Assembly (NCBI GenBank): GCA_944325575.1
Contig: CALVAR010000002.1
Span: 45,505-109,504 of the forward strand
Length of the DNA: 64,000 nucleotides
Direction: 5' to 3'
DNA from: Candidatus Gastranaerophilales bacterium
GTDB lineage: Bacteria; Cyanobacteriota; Vampirovibrionia; Gastranaerophilales; Gastranaerophilaceae
In this document: one piece after another, positions 8,365-16,350 of the stretch
Layout: each line of letters starts with the position of its first letter
How positions within the stretch are numbered: the stretch's first letter is position 1
The notes under the pieces: generated by a model
Databases searched by the model: none
Seen by the model: only the letters and a program-made list of their open reading frames with translations
What the model was told of the DNA's origin: nothing
Program-made: the position numbers and the translations under genes

Positions 8365-9812
8365 TGGATTTTCTGTATTTTTTTTATCCGCTTTTGCTTT
8401 GTTTAATCCCTGTGCATACGTTATTTGCACAAAATATAGGAGAAATTTCGCTTAAATCTTATTTGCAGGCTCTTTGTATTGTGGGATTTCTTGTAGTTGC
8501 CGGATGTTTGGGGCTGAATATTTTTGTAAACGGTCTTTATACTGCCGAGGCATTATTTTGTGTAAACTTTTTTATGATATTGTATGCAAATTACGTTTTT
8601 ATAGGGATGTTCAGCACATATAAACGTTCGTTGAAATCAGTAAAAATTTCTTTCAGCATTTGTTATATTTTGTTATGTGCATTGATTTCCGCTGTTTTAT
8701 ACATTATTAATCCCGTATCAATTTTTAATGCTGCTGCTAAAATAATATTTTACGCAGCTTTGTTGCTTACATTTTTTGTGGTGGCAGATATTGCTGCCAA
8801 GCTGTCACATTTAAGAACTAAAGGTGTAGAGATTGATGACAGTCTTTCGGGCGGGGATTTCCCTGATATTTATCATATACTTGCTGATGCTCACTGCGGA
8901 TTTTTTGATTCAGAATATTGTGATGAAGAATTTAAAAATGGATTAGAGCAAAGGGGATTTCAAATATACAAACTTGCTAAGAGCAATTACAATTTTACGC
9001 ATTTGTCTGTTTCGTCTTTGTTAAATATGGATTATGTATATAATGTTGTTACTGATTCAAAAGAGGGGATTTTTCCTGTAGAATGCTGGCCTTTTTATGC
9101 AAAAAACAAAGTTTTTGACTTTTTAAAAAAGAGAGGATATTTGTTTAATTTTGTTTTGCATAAGTGGTTTATCAACATGCATCAGTATAATTATATTGAT
9201 AAAAATGACACAATAAATACATATAAGGGCAGCGCAAATACAATCATAGTGATGATGTTTTTTTCTTCGATATTCAGGTTGTTTATAACAAAGACAAAGG
9301 ATTTGAATTATAAGCAGGATATAGAGGAACTGTTAGCCAGATATAAAAAGTTGAGCAAAATTAAAACAGAGCAGCCGCTTTATAATTATATGCATATTCT
9401 TGCACCTCATCCTCCTTATTTTAAGGATGAGAACGGGAAGGATTTGCCGCCGGCTGAATATAATAACAACAAACATTATGCTGCATATCAGAAGTATATT
9501 AACAAAAAATATCTGGATTTGATTGACTCAATCAAGCAGAATATGAAAAAAGATTCTATAATCCTTATTCATTCTGATCATAGTGTTAACCGAGAAGATA
9601 AAATTAATTCTACATATCATATATTGCTTTGCGCATATTTGCCTGAGAAATATAATTCATCTTGTATTCCTCAAAATTGTACACTGGTGAATCTTTTTAG
9701 ATATTTATTTAATGAAGTTTTTGATGAGAATTATACGATTTTAAACGATGAGTTTTATAAAACAATGCCTTATGAATACAAGATTGTTAAACTGGATAAT
9801 ATAGGTGATTGA
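8361..9812 (+). CDS. membrane sulfatase-like (alkaline phosphatase superfamily) protein
   Basis: A 483-residue protein with about five hydrophobic helices in residues 5-155, followed by an extracytoplasmic domain. The domain begins DIYHILADAHCGFFD, where an Asp plus a potential nucleophile region match the sulfatase/phosphoethanolamine-transferase fold, continues with NFTHLSVSSLLNMDYV, and has LAPHPPYFKD (near 347) and LIHSDHS (near 403), the metal-binding His/Asp/His pattern. Relatives transfer or hydrolyse phosphate or sulfate groups on envelope polymers. GAGGAG at 8352-8357 precedes ATG 8361; the gene overlaps the methyltransferase by 4 bp, so the two are translationally coupled. Confidence 0.8.
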   Translation: MMDFLYFFYPLLLCLIPVHTLFAQNIGEISLKSYLQALCIVGFLVVAGCLGLNIFVNGLYTAEALFCVNFFMILYANYVFIGMFSTYKRSLKSVKISFSICYILLCALISAVLYIINPVSIFNAAAKIIFYAALLLTFFVVADIAAKLSHLRTKGVEIDDSLSGGDFPDIYHILADAHCGFFDSEYCDEEFKNGLEQRGFQIYKLAKSNYNFTHLSVSSLLNMDYVYNVVTDSKEGIFPVECWPFYAKNKVFDFLKKRGYLFNFVLHKWFINMHQYNYIDKNDTINTYKGSANTIIVMMFFSSIFRLFITKTKDLNYKQDIEELLARYKKLSKIKTEQPLYNYMHILAPHPPYFKDENGKDLPPAEYNNNKHYAAYQKYINKKYLDLIDSIKQNMKKDSIILIHSDHSVNREDKINSTYHILLCAYLPEKYNSSCIPQNCTLVNLFRYLFNEVFDENYTILNDEFYKTMPYEYKIVKLDNIGD

Positions 9813-9823
9813 GGGGATAGGAT

Positions 9824-10234
9824 ATGGAAATTCCTGAGATTTTAAAGAATTTGAATGCACAAAAACAAATTGAATATCTTGTAAAAAAATATTCCGGCAA
9901 AAGGATAGTAATTTACGGCGCCGGCAAATTTTTTGATGTGCTAAAAAAAGAATACGACCTGTCGGGGCTTAATGTTATAGCTGTTTCGGATAAAAAGTTT
10001 TCCGAAATAAAAGAGCCGATTTTTGATGAGGGCGTTGGATATAATGTTATTGCTCCTATGCGGATTTATACATTAAAGCCTGATATAGTGTTGTTGTGTG
10101 TGCAGGAGGATTATTTTGTGGAAAAAGATATATGTGAAAATATTTTTAAGCGGACAGGACACAAATTTAAGTATACTCCATTTTTTAAACGCACGCTGGG
10201 ACAGAGAATTTTTCAGGACTGGGAAGATTTTTAG
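9824..10234 (+). CDS. Rossmann-fold protein, possibly sugar-modification related
   Basis: A 136-residue protein. Residues 25-60 (KRIVIYGAGKFFDVLKKEYD, then NVIAVSDKKF) form a nucleotide-binding beta-alpha-beta unit with a GxGxxF pattern. The later PDIVLLCVQEDYFVEKDI is the next strand and helix. This N-terminal unit is found in sugar acyltransferases of the PglD type and in some methyltransferase-associated proteins, but the catalytic left-handed helix is absent. The specific role is unknown. It has a good ribosome site (AGGGGATAGGAT) and lies 11 bp after the sulfatase-like gene, as the last gene of the envelope operon. Confidence 0.6.
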   Translation: MEIPEILKNLNAQKQIEYLVKKYSGKRIVIYGAGKFFDVLKKEYDLSGLNVIAVSDKKFSEIKEPIFDEGVGYNVIAPMRIYTLKPDIVLLCVQEDYFVEKDICENIFKRTGHKFKYTPFFKRTLGQRIFQDWEDF

Positions 10235-10268
10235 ACTTGACTTGATACTTTAATAAGCTACTATAGTA

Positions 10269-10319
10269 GGTAGGTAGCGCAAGCGGTGATGACAATTAAA
10301 TAGTGCATGGGTGAGTGGC
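10269..10319 (+). repeat. tRNA-Lys leader plus tRNA 5' end, partial copy
   Basis: A 51-bp direct repeat of 10487-10537 with two differences. It starts GGTAGGTAGCGCAAGCG and ends with the first 11 bases of tRNA-Lys (GGGTGAGTGGC at 10309-10319), after which a palindromic insert interrupts it. It is a non-functional tRNA fragment. Confidence 0.85.
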
Positions 10320-10491
10320 ACTCTGCCGAGCGGATTTCCGAACGGGTAAAACCCGGGGAGCGAAGTACGAAGTGAGCCAAAGCAAAGCGCAGCGAACGAC
10401 AGTACTGAGCGGGAAGGAAATCCAAGACAGCGTTTTTTGAGATCGCAAATAATCCAAGAAAAACGATTAAGTATCGATTTTTGAGAGGTAG
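10320..10491 (+). repeat. palindromic module ACTCTGCCGA...TGAGAGGTAG, with nested element
   Basis: The boundaries ACTCTGCCGAG (10320) and TTGAGAGGTAG (ending 10491) match those of two shorter modules at 50894-50941 and 51023-51064. The right part holds a hairpin with loop TAAGT (AACGAT-TAAGT-ATCGAT). A second structured element (10330-10426) is nested in it. The segment has no gene. Confidence 0.75.
10330..10426 (+). repeat. structured 97-bp element, copy A
   Basis: The ends pair as GGATTTCC (10332-10339) with GGAAATCC (10416-10423). An inner hairpin CGGGT-AAA-ACCCG lies at 10343-10355, and AGTAC (10364-10368) can pair with GTACT (10402-10406). Copy B at 51231-51328 has different bases at these sites but keeps every pair. 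Confidence 0.8.
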
Positions 10492-10537
10492 GTAGCGCAA
10501 GCGATAATGACAATTAAATAGTGCATGGGTGAGTGGC
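10487..10537 (+). repeat. tRNA-Lys leader, second copy of the direct repeat
   Basis: The intact copy of the 51-bp repeat; it runs into the real tRNA-Lys gene at 10527. It differs from 10269-10319 at only two positions. Confidence 0.8.
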
Positions 10538-10598
10538 GCAGTGGTAGCGCAGTTGACTCTTAATCAATTGGTCGTGGGTTCGAATCCCACCTCACCCA
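10527..10598 (+). tRNA. tRNA-Lys (anticodon CTT)
   Basis: A full cloverleaf is visible: acceptor GGGTGAG/CTCACCC perfect, D stem GCGC/GCGC, anticodon stem GTTGA/TCAAT with loop CTCTTAA (anticodon CTT), and T stem GTGGG/CCCAC with loop TTCGAAT. The discriminator is A and CCA is not encoded. It is followed by its own terminator and surrounded by partial and inverted copies of itself. Confidence 0.95.
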
Positions 10599-10610
10599 AA
10601 GCTAATAGAA

Positions 10611-10634
10611 AAGAGGGCGTAAGCCCTCTTTTTT
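10611..10634 (+). terminator. terminator of tRNA-Lys
   Basis: Stem AGAGGGC/GCCCTCT with loop GTAA and a six-T run directly after the tRNA. Confidence 0.85.
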
Positions 10635-10639
10635 GCATC

Positions 10640-10707
10640 ATTCGAACCCACGACCGTGGGATAATTTATAATCGCATCGCAAGCGATGCTTGGTCCCGCC
10701 TCACCCA
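10640..10707 (+). repeat. inverted and direct fragments of tRNA-Lys 3' half
   Basis: ATTCGAACCCACGACC at 10640-10655 is the reverse complement of the tRNA-Lys T arm. CCTCACCCA at 10699-10707 repeats the acceptor 3' strand directly. Between them lies a perfect hairpin GCATCGC-AA-GCGATGC. The block cannot form a tRNA. Confidence 0.8.
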
Positions 10708-10713
10708 AAAAAC

Positions 10714-10765
10714 TTTTGAGTAACAAAAATTACGAGGCTTGTGCCTCGTTTTTTGTTACTCAAAA
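10714..10765. terminator. long two-part hairpin, possible terminator
   Basis: Core ACGAGGC-TTGT-GCCTCGT with a T-run. It is extended by outer arms TTTTGAGTAACAAAAA / TTTTGTTACTCAAAA, giving a nearly continuous stem of over 20 bp. The outer arms go beyond what a normal terminator needs. Confidence 0.6.
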
Positions 10766-10779
10766 GCATACAGATGTGA

Positions 10780-10893
10780 AAAATACCGCTAAAACGAGAA
10801 GTTTTACCGGTATTTTGGAACTGGACGACAGACTGTTGTCGGATTGGTATACTGCCAAACAATAGTTTTGTATGGCGGATTTACCAATCCGAC
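10780..10893. repeat. two further hairpins, no gene
   Basis: AAAATACCG (10780-10788) pairs with CGGTATTTT (10808-10816). A 12-bp perfect stem, GTCGGATTGGTA (10838-10849) with 10882-10893, encloses an inner GCCA/TGGC pair. No T-run follows, so they are not terminators. The stretch 10766-11027 contains no recognisable gene. Confidence 0.6.
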
Positions 10894-11027
10894 TATCTTC
10901 CCGTAAAATACGTATTTGTACATAATATATGTGATTGGCAATGTTGTATGGGTAAAAAATTCAGCTAAAGATTTATTATCAACATTTATGCTAAGATTTT
11001 TATATAGGTAGCTGGTGATAAAGATAT

Positions 11028-11930
11028 ATGAATAAAAACGGCATAATTTGGGGACATATTTTAGCTCTTTTTACTTCATTTATATGGGGCACAACATTTA
11101 TTTCAACAAAAATTTTGCTAAAAGAATTTCACCCTGTTGAAATATTGTTTATAAGGTTTGTGCTGGCAATAATTATTCTGTGGATAATATGCCCTAAACA
11201 GACTCAAAAAACAACAAAATTGCAGGAAGTACTTTTTGCCGTGGCAGGCTTAACCGGGATTTGCCTTTATTACCTGCTGGAAAATACGGCGTTAATATAC
11301 ACTCTTGCCGCAAATGTCGGTGTGATAGGATGTGTCTCTCCTTTATTTACAGCTATTATAGTTTATCTGTTTTATAAAGACAGAGAAAAAATAAGCGTTA
11401 ACTTTTTGATAGGATTTTTGTTATCAATTGTCGGTATATCTTTTATCATGTTTAACGGTATGAGTATCCATCTGAACCCTATCGGTGATATGCTGGCAAT
11501 AATAGCGGCTCTGACCTGGTCTGTTTATTCTGTTTTGATAAAGAGACTTACAAATTACGGGTTTTCAATAATATACATAACCAAAAAGACTTTTTTATAC
11601 GGAATTATATTTATGATACCGTTTTTATGTTTTTCTGATTGCCATTTTGGATTGGCAAGATTTTTAAACCCTGTTAATGCTCTAAATCTGCTGTTTTTGG
11701 GATGCTGCGCTTCGGCAATATGTTTTGCCTCATGGTCAAAGGCTATAAAACTTTTGGGAACAATAAAATCAAGTGCATATATATATTTGATTCCGTTTAT
11801 TACAATAGTTGCAGCCACTTTGATTTTAAAAGAACCAGTAAGCCGTTTTTTGATTATAGGCACATTTTTGACCTTAGGCGGATTGATTATTTCCGAATGT
11901 GATTCCGATAAGAATTATTATAAAAATTGA
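11028..11930 (+). CDS. EamA-family DMT transporter
   Basis: A 300-residue integral inner-membrane protein with ten predicted helices in two homologous five-helix halves, the EamA layout. The first half begins with GHILALFTSFIWGTTFISTK, the second with IGDMLAIIAALTWSVYSVLI. The family exports or imports small metabolites such as amino acids or drugs, and substrate cannot be read from sequence. GGTGATAAAG lies at the right distance from ATG 11028. It is probably monocistronic; it follows the tRNA-Lys repeat cluster and faces the helicase gene convergently. The intergenic stretch to 12015 holds only a small hairpin, ACAGATT/AATCTGT (11946-11963). Confidence 0.9.
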   Translation: MNKNGIIWGHILALFTSFIWGTTFISTKILLKEFHPVEILFIRFVLAIIILWIICPKQTQKTTKLQEVLFAVAGLTGICLYYLLENTALIYTLAANVGVIGCVSPLFTAIIVYLFYKDREKISVNFLIGFLLSIVGISFIMFNGMSIHLNPIGDMLAIIAALTWSVYSVLIKRLTNYGFSIIYITKKTFLYGIIFMIPFLCFSDCHFGLARFLNPVNALNLLFLGCCASAICFASWSKAIKLLGTIKSSAYIYLIPFITIVAATLILKEPVSRFLIIGTFLTLGGLIISECDSDKNYYKN

Positions 11931-12015
11931 TATCGTATCTTATTGACAGATTGATTAATCTGTAATCTCAAGTATTGCAAACAACACGCTATTAGTGGTT
12001 AGCCACATAAAATAC

Positions 12016-14511
12016 CTATATCCAGATTTTGTTTTTGGAAACTTTTTGAAACTTCATTATATTAAATTTTGCTTTTAAAAGCTCTTTTCTGCCTTCGGGA
12101 TTTTTGGTAAAAATTATGTTTAAATACCCCAGCACCGGCTCCAAATGTTTTTCTAATATTACTACTCTGGGCTTTTTGGCGCCGATTATGTCGGGAACAG
12201 ACAAATATTTATATGTATTTGTTTTTATATTTTCTTTTTTTAGAATATATCTGTTGTTTTTGGGCGGTTCAAAAAGTTCATTTAAAGTTTTTATAAATAA
12301 ATTTCTTTCGTAGTTTGAACAATTTAATAAAGTTAAATATAAATCGCATGTACGTTTTTGATTATCAAAACTTATTTTGTTAAATAATTTTATTTTGTCG
12401 TAAGAAGAAAGAATAATATTTGTTTCACACATTGTTTTTAATACAGCATCTGCAATATTAAAAATATCTCTGTTAGTATATTCTATATACTTTTGACCGA
12501 TAAAATTTCTTATAGATCTCAAAAAACGATTTTCATATCCGAAATAGTAAATACCGGGCAGTTTTATATTTTGTATTTGTGTGGTTTCATATACCTGCGG
12601 ACGGATTTTTGATTCGGAAATCACACTTTCCTTAAAAACTTGCTCCCATTTTTTTGACAAATCCTTTTTGTGAGAGGCTCTTATTTTTGAATACTCATTC
12701 AAATTTTTGCAATCGGATTTTTCTACGAGACTCATATCATAACCAAGCCTTTTTAAACCGTTTTGGATTTTGTTATCAATAAAACTTACTCCTTCAAAAG
12801 TCTCAAAACGTTTTTTGATTATTTGCATATCGAAACTTTCTTCTCCATCTGCAAGAGAGACAAGATGCCAGATATCTGCCGTTTTTTGCGGGTTATTTTT
12901 GTTTATGCGTAAAGCCCGGCCTCTTATTTGATTTGAGAGCATAAAAGATCCGACTGTGCTTGCGATAATTAGAGTATTGACACACGGCGCATCCCAGCCT
13001 TCTCCCAGTAAAGCCTGCGTCCCGATTATAATATTGAATTGTCCGGCAGAAAACATCTCTGTTATAACAGGAACAATATTCACACTGCCGTAAGTTTCTA
13101 TTCTTATATAGCCGGGCTTATATTTTGCGGTAAGAATATTTTCTTTGTTAAGATTATATTTACAAATCAAACAATCAAGCGCGGCTTTTGAGCTTTCGGG
13201 TATAACGATTAAAGAGCCCGTTAAAATTGCTATTTTATTATCCGGTATAGTCTTACATAAATTATCAAAGACGGAAACTACGTTAAGACCGATTGTCTTA
13301 TTTGCTCCTATATAATCAAGCAGTACAACTTCTCTTAAATCTTCACCGCATAATTCTGATTCAAGTTGTGTAATTTCTTGTATTGCGTTAAGTTTATTGA
13401 GACTTCGTGCATATATTTTCTTTAAATCTTCTACGCCTTTGAAATCAACGGACACAGAAGTTTTTAATAAATGATGTTCTTTTAATTTTGATTTTATTAG
13501 ATCAACATTTTTAAAATATTTTTTATACTTGCCCAGTATACCGTTAAAAAGCACTTCTGCCATATCATAATCAAAAACAGGTATTTGTTCTTTTGTCAGG
13601 CATAAAAATTCAGTCAATACAACGGCCTCTATACACATATCGTCAATGGATAACAAATATGAAATAAGAGCAATTGTAAAGTCCTGATTGTCATATATTA
13701 ATTCAATATTGTTTTCATAATCACTGACAAAAGCAGATGTTTTTACTGCATATGAAAAATCAGAGCTTTTATTTAAGTAATCAAAAAAATTATTTCTTTC
13801 CTTTTCAAAATTGAAAACAAGCTTTTTTTCATCTTCCGATAAATCCGAAAACCATAACAAATCCTGATGCGGGCACAAATCTCCATTTTTTACAAGTTCG
13901 GGAATCGAAATTTCCGCATCAACAGAACCGCATAAAGAATAATAATTGTTCCATTCGGATACGGAAACATCATAAGGCGGAGTTGCCGTGAGTGATACAA
14001 CCCTGAAATCCGGTGCCGCTAATTCTTTGCACAAATAATCCAAAGAATGATACCATTCTGTTCTCAGATGGTGGGACTCATCAAGTACCAGAGTTTTAAT
14101 GCCATGTTTTTTTAACTCTTCTATAAAAATTTTTTTGGATGCATTATCTTTAATAATTGTATGCAGCGATTGATACGTGGAAGAAGTAATTGTTTTTATA
14201 TCTTTGATATTTGTGCTTATCCAGCTGCTGTCATCTTCGGGTGTTAAAAAACCTTCCAGTATCCGTTGTTTCCATTGATTTTTTATTGTTATAGTAGGAG
14301 CTAATATCAGAGCAGGTCTGTTCAGCCGTTTAATAAGTTCAATACCAAGAGTAGTTTTGCCTGCTCCGGGCGCGGCTACAACATTCAGTTTGTTATCACA
14401 TAAATGTACACTGATTTCATCTAAAAAGTGCTTTTGATAAGAACGCCAGACTCCCATGAAATGCATGTTCTCAGGCAATTGCTTGAGAAATTTTTCCTGT
14501 GTTTCCGTCAT
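12016..14511 (-). CDS. superfamily II DEAD/DEAH-type helicase, 831 aa
   Basis: A large SF2 helicase. Motif I is AAPGAGKTTLG (residues 46-56), motif II is VLDESHHL (a DEAH variant, DESH), motif III is SLTATPP, and the C-terminal RecA domain has IIGTQALLGEGWDAP and QIRGRALRI (motifs V and VI). Residues beyond about 560 are a long uncharacterised extension with Lys/Asn-rich helices. This architecture is close to the ResIII/XPB-like helicases found in restriction and other phage-defence contexts and in mobile elements. No methylase or nuclease gene accompanies it here, so a defence role is unproven; DNA repair is equally possible. No ribosome site is clear before ATG 14511. Confidence 0.85.
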   Translation of the reverse strand: MTETQEKFLKQLPENMHFMGVWRSYQKHFLDEISVHLCDNKLNVVAAPGAGKTTLGIELIKRLNRPALILAPTITIKNQWKQRILEGFLTPEDDSSWISTNIKDIKTITSSTYQSLHTIIKDNASKKIFIEELKKHGIKTLVLDESHHLRTEWYHSLDYLCKELAAPDFRVVSLTATPPYDVSVSEWNNYYSLCGSVDAEISIPELVKNGDLCPHQDLLWFSDLSEDEKKLVFNFEKERNNFFDYLNKSSDFSYAVKTSAFVSDYENNIELIYDNQDFTIALISYLLSIDDMCIEAVVLTEFLCLTKEQIPVFDYDMAEVLFNGILGKYKKYFKNVDLIKSKLKEHHLLKTSVSVDFKGVEDLKKIYARSLNKLNAIQEITQLESELCGEDLREVVLLDYIGANKTIGLNVVSVFDNLCKTIPDNKIAILTGSLIVIPESSKAALDCLICKYNLNKENILTAKYKPGYIRIETYGSVNIVPVITEMFSAGQFNIIIGTQALLGEGWDAPCVNTLIIASTVGSFMLSNQIRGRALRINKNNPQKTADIWHLVSLADGEESFDMQIIKKRFETFEGVSFIDNKIQNGLKRLGYDMSLVEKSDCKNLNEYSKIRASHKKDLSKKWEQVFKESVISESKIRPQVYETTQIQNIKLPGIYYFGYENRFLRSIRNFIGQKYIEYTNRDIFNIADAVLKTMCETNIILSSYDKIKLFNKISFDNQKRTCDLYLTLLNCSNYERNLFIKTLNELFEPPKNNRYILKKENIKTNTYKYLSVPDIIGAKKPRVVILEKHLEPVLGYLNIIFTKNPEGRKELLKAKFNIMKFQKVSKNKIWI

Positions 14512-14669
14512 TTATAATTGAATCTCTGTATGTTTAATAATATTAATGGTGGTGTTTAAATATTTTATATTTTAACAGAAAATCTTAACCGGAACATAAT
14601 TTGAAATGTGTAATTTTTAATAAGCTTAAAGAATATTACGAAAAAAATAATCCGTTTTAAATATAACTT

Positions 14670-14698
14670 AAAAAACCGGCATTTAAAGCCGGTTTTTT
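14670..14698. terminator. terminator of minus-strand gene 14720-15103
   Basis: Perfect 11-bp stem AAAAAACCGGC / GCCGGTTTTTT around a 7-nt loop. Confidence 0.85.
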
Positions 14699-14719
14699 AA
14701 GTTTGTTGAGCAAATTCAC

Positions 14720-15103
14720 TTATTTTGAATAACGTGAAATAAGTTCCTGCGCTGTTGTTTTATCTTTTACGTCGCCTCCGACCAAGCTTCTGAATTTTCT
14801 GCCGAGTTCACCCAGTTCTAAAATTCCGTTAAAGGAAGCTTCTTGCGGAGATTGTGCGCCGTTTGAAAAATTTTGGATAGTGTGTTTACCCATTGTGAAG
14901 TTTGAAAATATTCTACCGTCCGGAGTTTTTCCGTGAATGATAAGGATATCACCTTCATTGGCATGTAATATGTTGTTCAATGCGGTATCGAGCTTCCTTA
15001 ACTGTTTATTTTTTGCCGCATAATCGACAACTTCTTTTAATGCTTTTGCTTCAAATTTGGCTCTAAATGATGGAGAAGAATAATTTTTGTTTGATATTTC
15101 CAT
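14720..15103 (-). CDS. lineage-type 'Ser-Phe motif' protein, 127 aa
   Basis: Not a named family. The N-terminus MEISNKNYSSPSFRAKF carries an Asn/Ser-rich leader and the SPSF motif seen in other proteins of this window. A central part, GDILIIHGKTPDGRIFSNFT then GKHTIQNF, reads as a beta hairpin with a Gly-Lys-His. It matches the spacing of a similar segment in the 106-aa protein at 17759, so the two may be distant paralogues. There is no signal peptide or membrane helix. ATG 15103 is chosen because GGAGG lies just upstream; the longer TTG start overlaps that site. Confidence 0.65.
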   Translation of the reverse strand: MEISNKNYSSPSFRAKFEAKALKEVVDYAAKNKQLRKLDTALNNILHANEGDILIIHGKTPDGRIFSNFTMGKHTIQNFSNGAQSPQEASFNGILELGELGRKFRSLVGGDVKDKTTAQELISRYSK

Positions 15104-15258
15104 ATATACCTCCAATTTCCCTGTTTATTTTTTTTCAATTATCTGGATAAATTTATTTTTTACTGAAATAAAACCCGTAAAAATATTTTTTGCTATATGT
15201 ATAAAAATTAAGAAAATATATTTATATGTTAAAATTTTACTACCGGAATAAATGCTTT

Positions 15259-16299
15259 ATGGATGATTTTGTAAATAAAATATTTAAGAATAAAGTTTTT
15301 GTCGAAGCAAAAATGCAAAAATTCGGCTTTAAAAAGATCGGAGATTCTTTTGTTTATACAAAAAAACTTTTAGATAACCAGTTTGAATTTTATATAAAGA
15401 TTTCCGGCACAAAAAATATAGAAACGCGTCTGACTGATATACAAACAAAAGACATTTATACTCTTCATCTTCTGGAAGGTGCAGCGGGTACATTTGTCGG
15501 AGAGGTCAGAGAAGCTTATCGGAATATTCTTGACAAAATAGCTGAAAATTGCTGCAAATCTACATATTTTGTCTTTCCACAGTCAAACAGACTGACAGAT
15601 TTAATAAAAGAAAAATACGGTGATTCTCCGGAATTTTTGTGGGAAAAATTTTCCGGAACCGGCATATTCAGAAATCCTCAAACCAGAAAATGGTATGCGG
15701 CTATATTAAATATAGATAAGTCAAAAATTGACAAAAAATCAAAAGGTGAAGTTGAAGTTCTCAATATAAAGCTGGATAAGGATGAAGTACAAAATCTTTT
15801 AAAACAAAAAGGTTTTTACCCTGCTTATCATATGAACAAAAAAAGCTGGATAACAATAATCCTTGATGAAACACTGGATGATAAAACAATTATGCATTTA
15901 ATAAAAAAATCTCATATAGTCTCCGGTGGAAATGCAAAAACAGTTAAATCAGAATGGATAGTTCCCGCAAATCCAAAGTATTTTAATTTGGACAAAGCCT
16001 TTGCAAAAAATAAAGAAATATTATGGAAGCAATCAAACAATATACAAGCAGGAGATATGGTATATTTGTATGTTGCGGCACCTGTTAAAGCTATACGTTA
16101 TAAGTGCGAAGTTTTAAAGTCAAATATTCCATATAAGTATGAAGATACAAATTTAAAGATTACCAGAGTGATGAAGATAAAAATGATAGAAAAATACAAT
16201 GATGAGGTATTATCATTTAAAGTATTAAACAAATATGGCATTAAATCCGTAAGAGGAGCGAGAAACATGCCGCATACACTGAGCAGATTGTTAAAATAG
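15259..16299 (+). CDS. MmcQ/YjbR-like protein fused to EVE/PUA-like domain
   Basis: Residues 1-110 (from MDDFVNKIFK, FGFKKIGDSFVYTKKLLDNQ) and about 125-200 (FGTGIF-like region, RKWYAAILNIDKSKID, then KKGFYPAYHMNKKSWITIIL) form an MmcQ/YjbR CyaY-like fold. The C-terminal third begins SEWIVPANPKYFNLDKAF, followed by IQAGDMVYLYVAAPVKAIRY, an EVE/PUA-like domain that in other proteins reads modified bases. Such fusions are known in Firmicutes. The role may be binding modified nucleic acids, but this is inferred. I use ATG 15259 because the family usually starts near there and GGAATA lies upstream; a start at 15226 is possible. Confidence 0.75.
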   Translation: MDDFVNKIFKNKVFVEAKMQKFGFKKIGDSFVYTKKLLDNQFEFYIKISGTKNIETRLTDIQTKDIYTLHLLEGAAGTFVGEVREAYRNILDKIAENCCKSTYFVFPQSNRLTDLIKEKYGDSPEFLWEKFSGTGIFRNPQTRKWYAAILNIDKSKIDKKSKGEVEVLNIKLDKDEVQNLLKQKGFYPAYHMNKKSWITIILDETLDDKTIMHLIKKSHIVSGGNAKTVKSEWIVPANPKYFNLDKAFAKNKEILWKQSNNIQAGDMVYLYVAAPVKAIRYKCEVLKSNIPYKYEDTNLKITRVMKIKMIEKYNDEVLSFKVLNKYGIKSVRGARNMPHTLSRLLK

Positions 16300-16326
16300 G
16301 AAAATTCTAATTAATTTTATAATGAC

Positions 16327-16350
16327 AAAGAGGGTCTAAGCCCTCTTTTT
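16327..16350. terminator. bidirectional terminator
   Basis: AAAGAGGGT-CTAA-GCCCTCTTTTT between convergent genes. Confidence 0.8.

Noticed and set aside
10250..10513. two overlapping minus-strand frames before tRNA-Lys
   Set aside because: They cover palindromic repeats and the tRNA leader; stop-free only because of higher GC.
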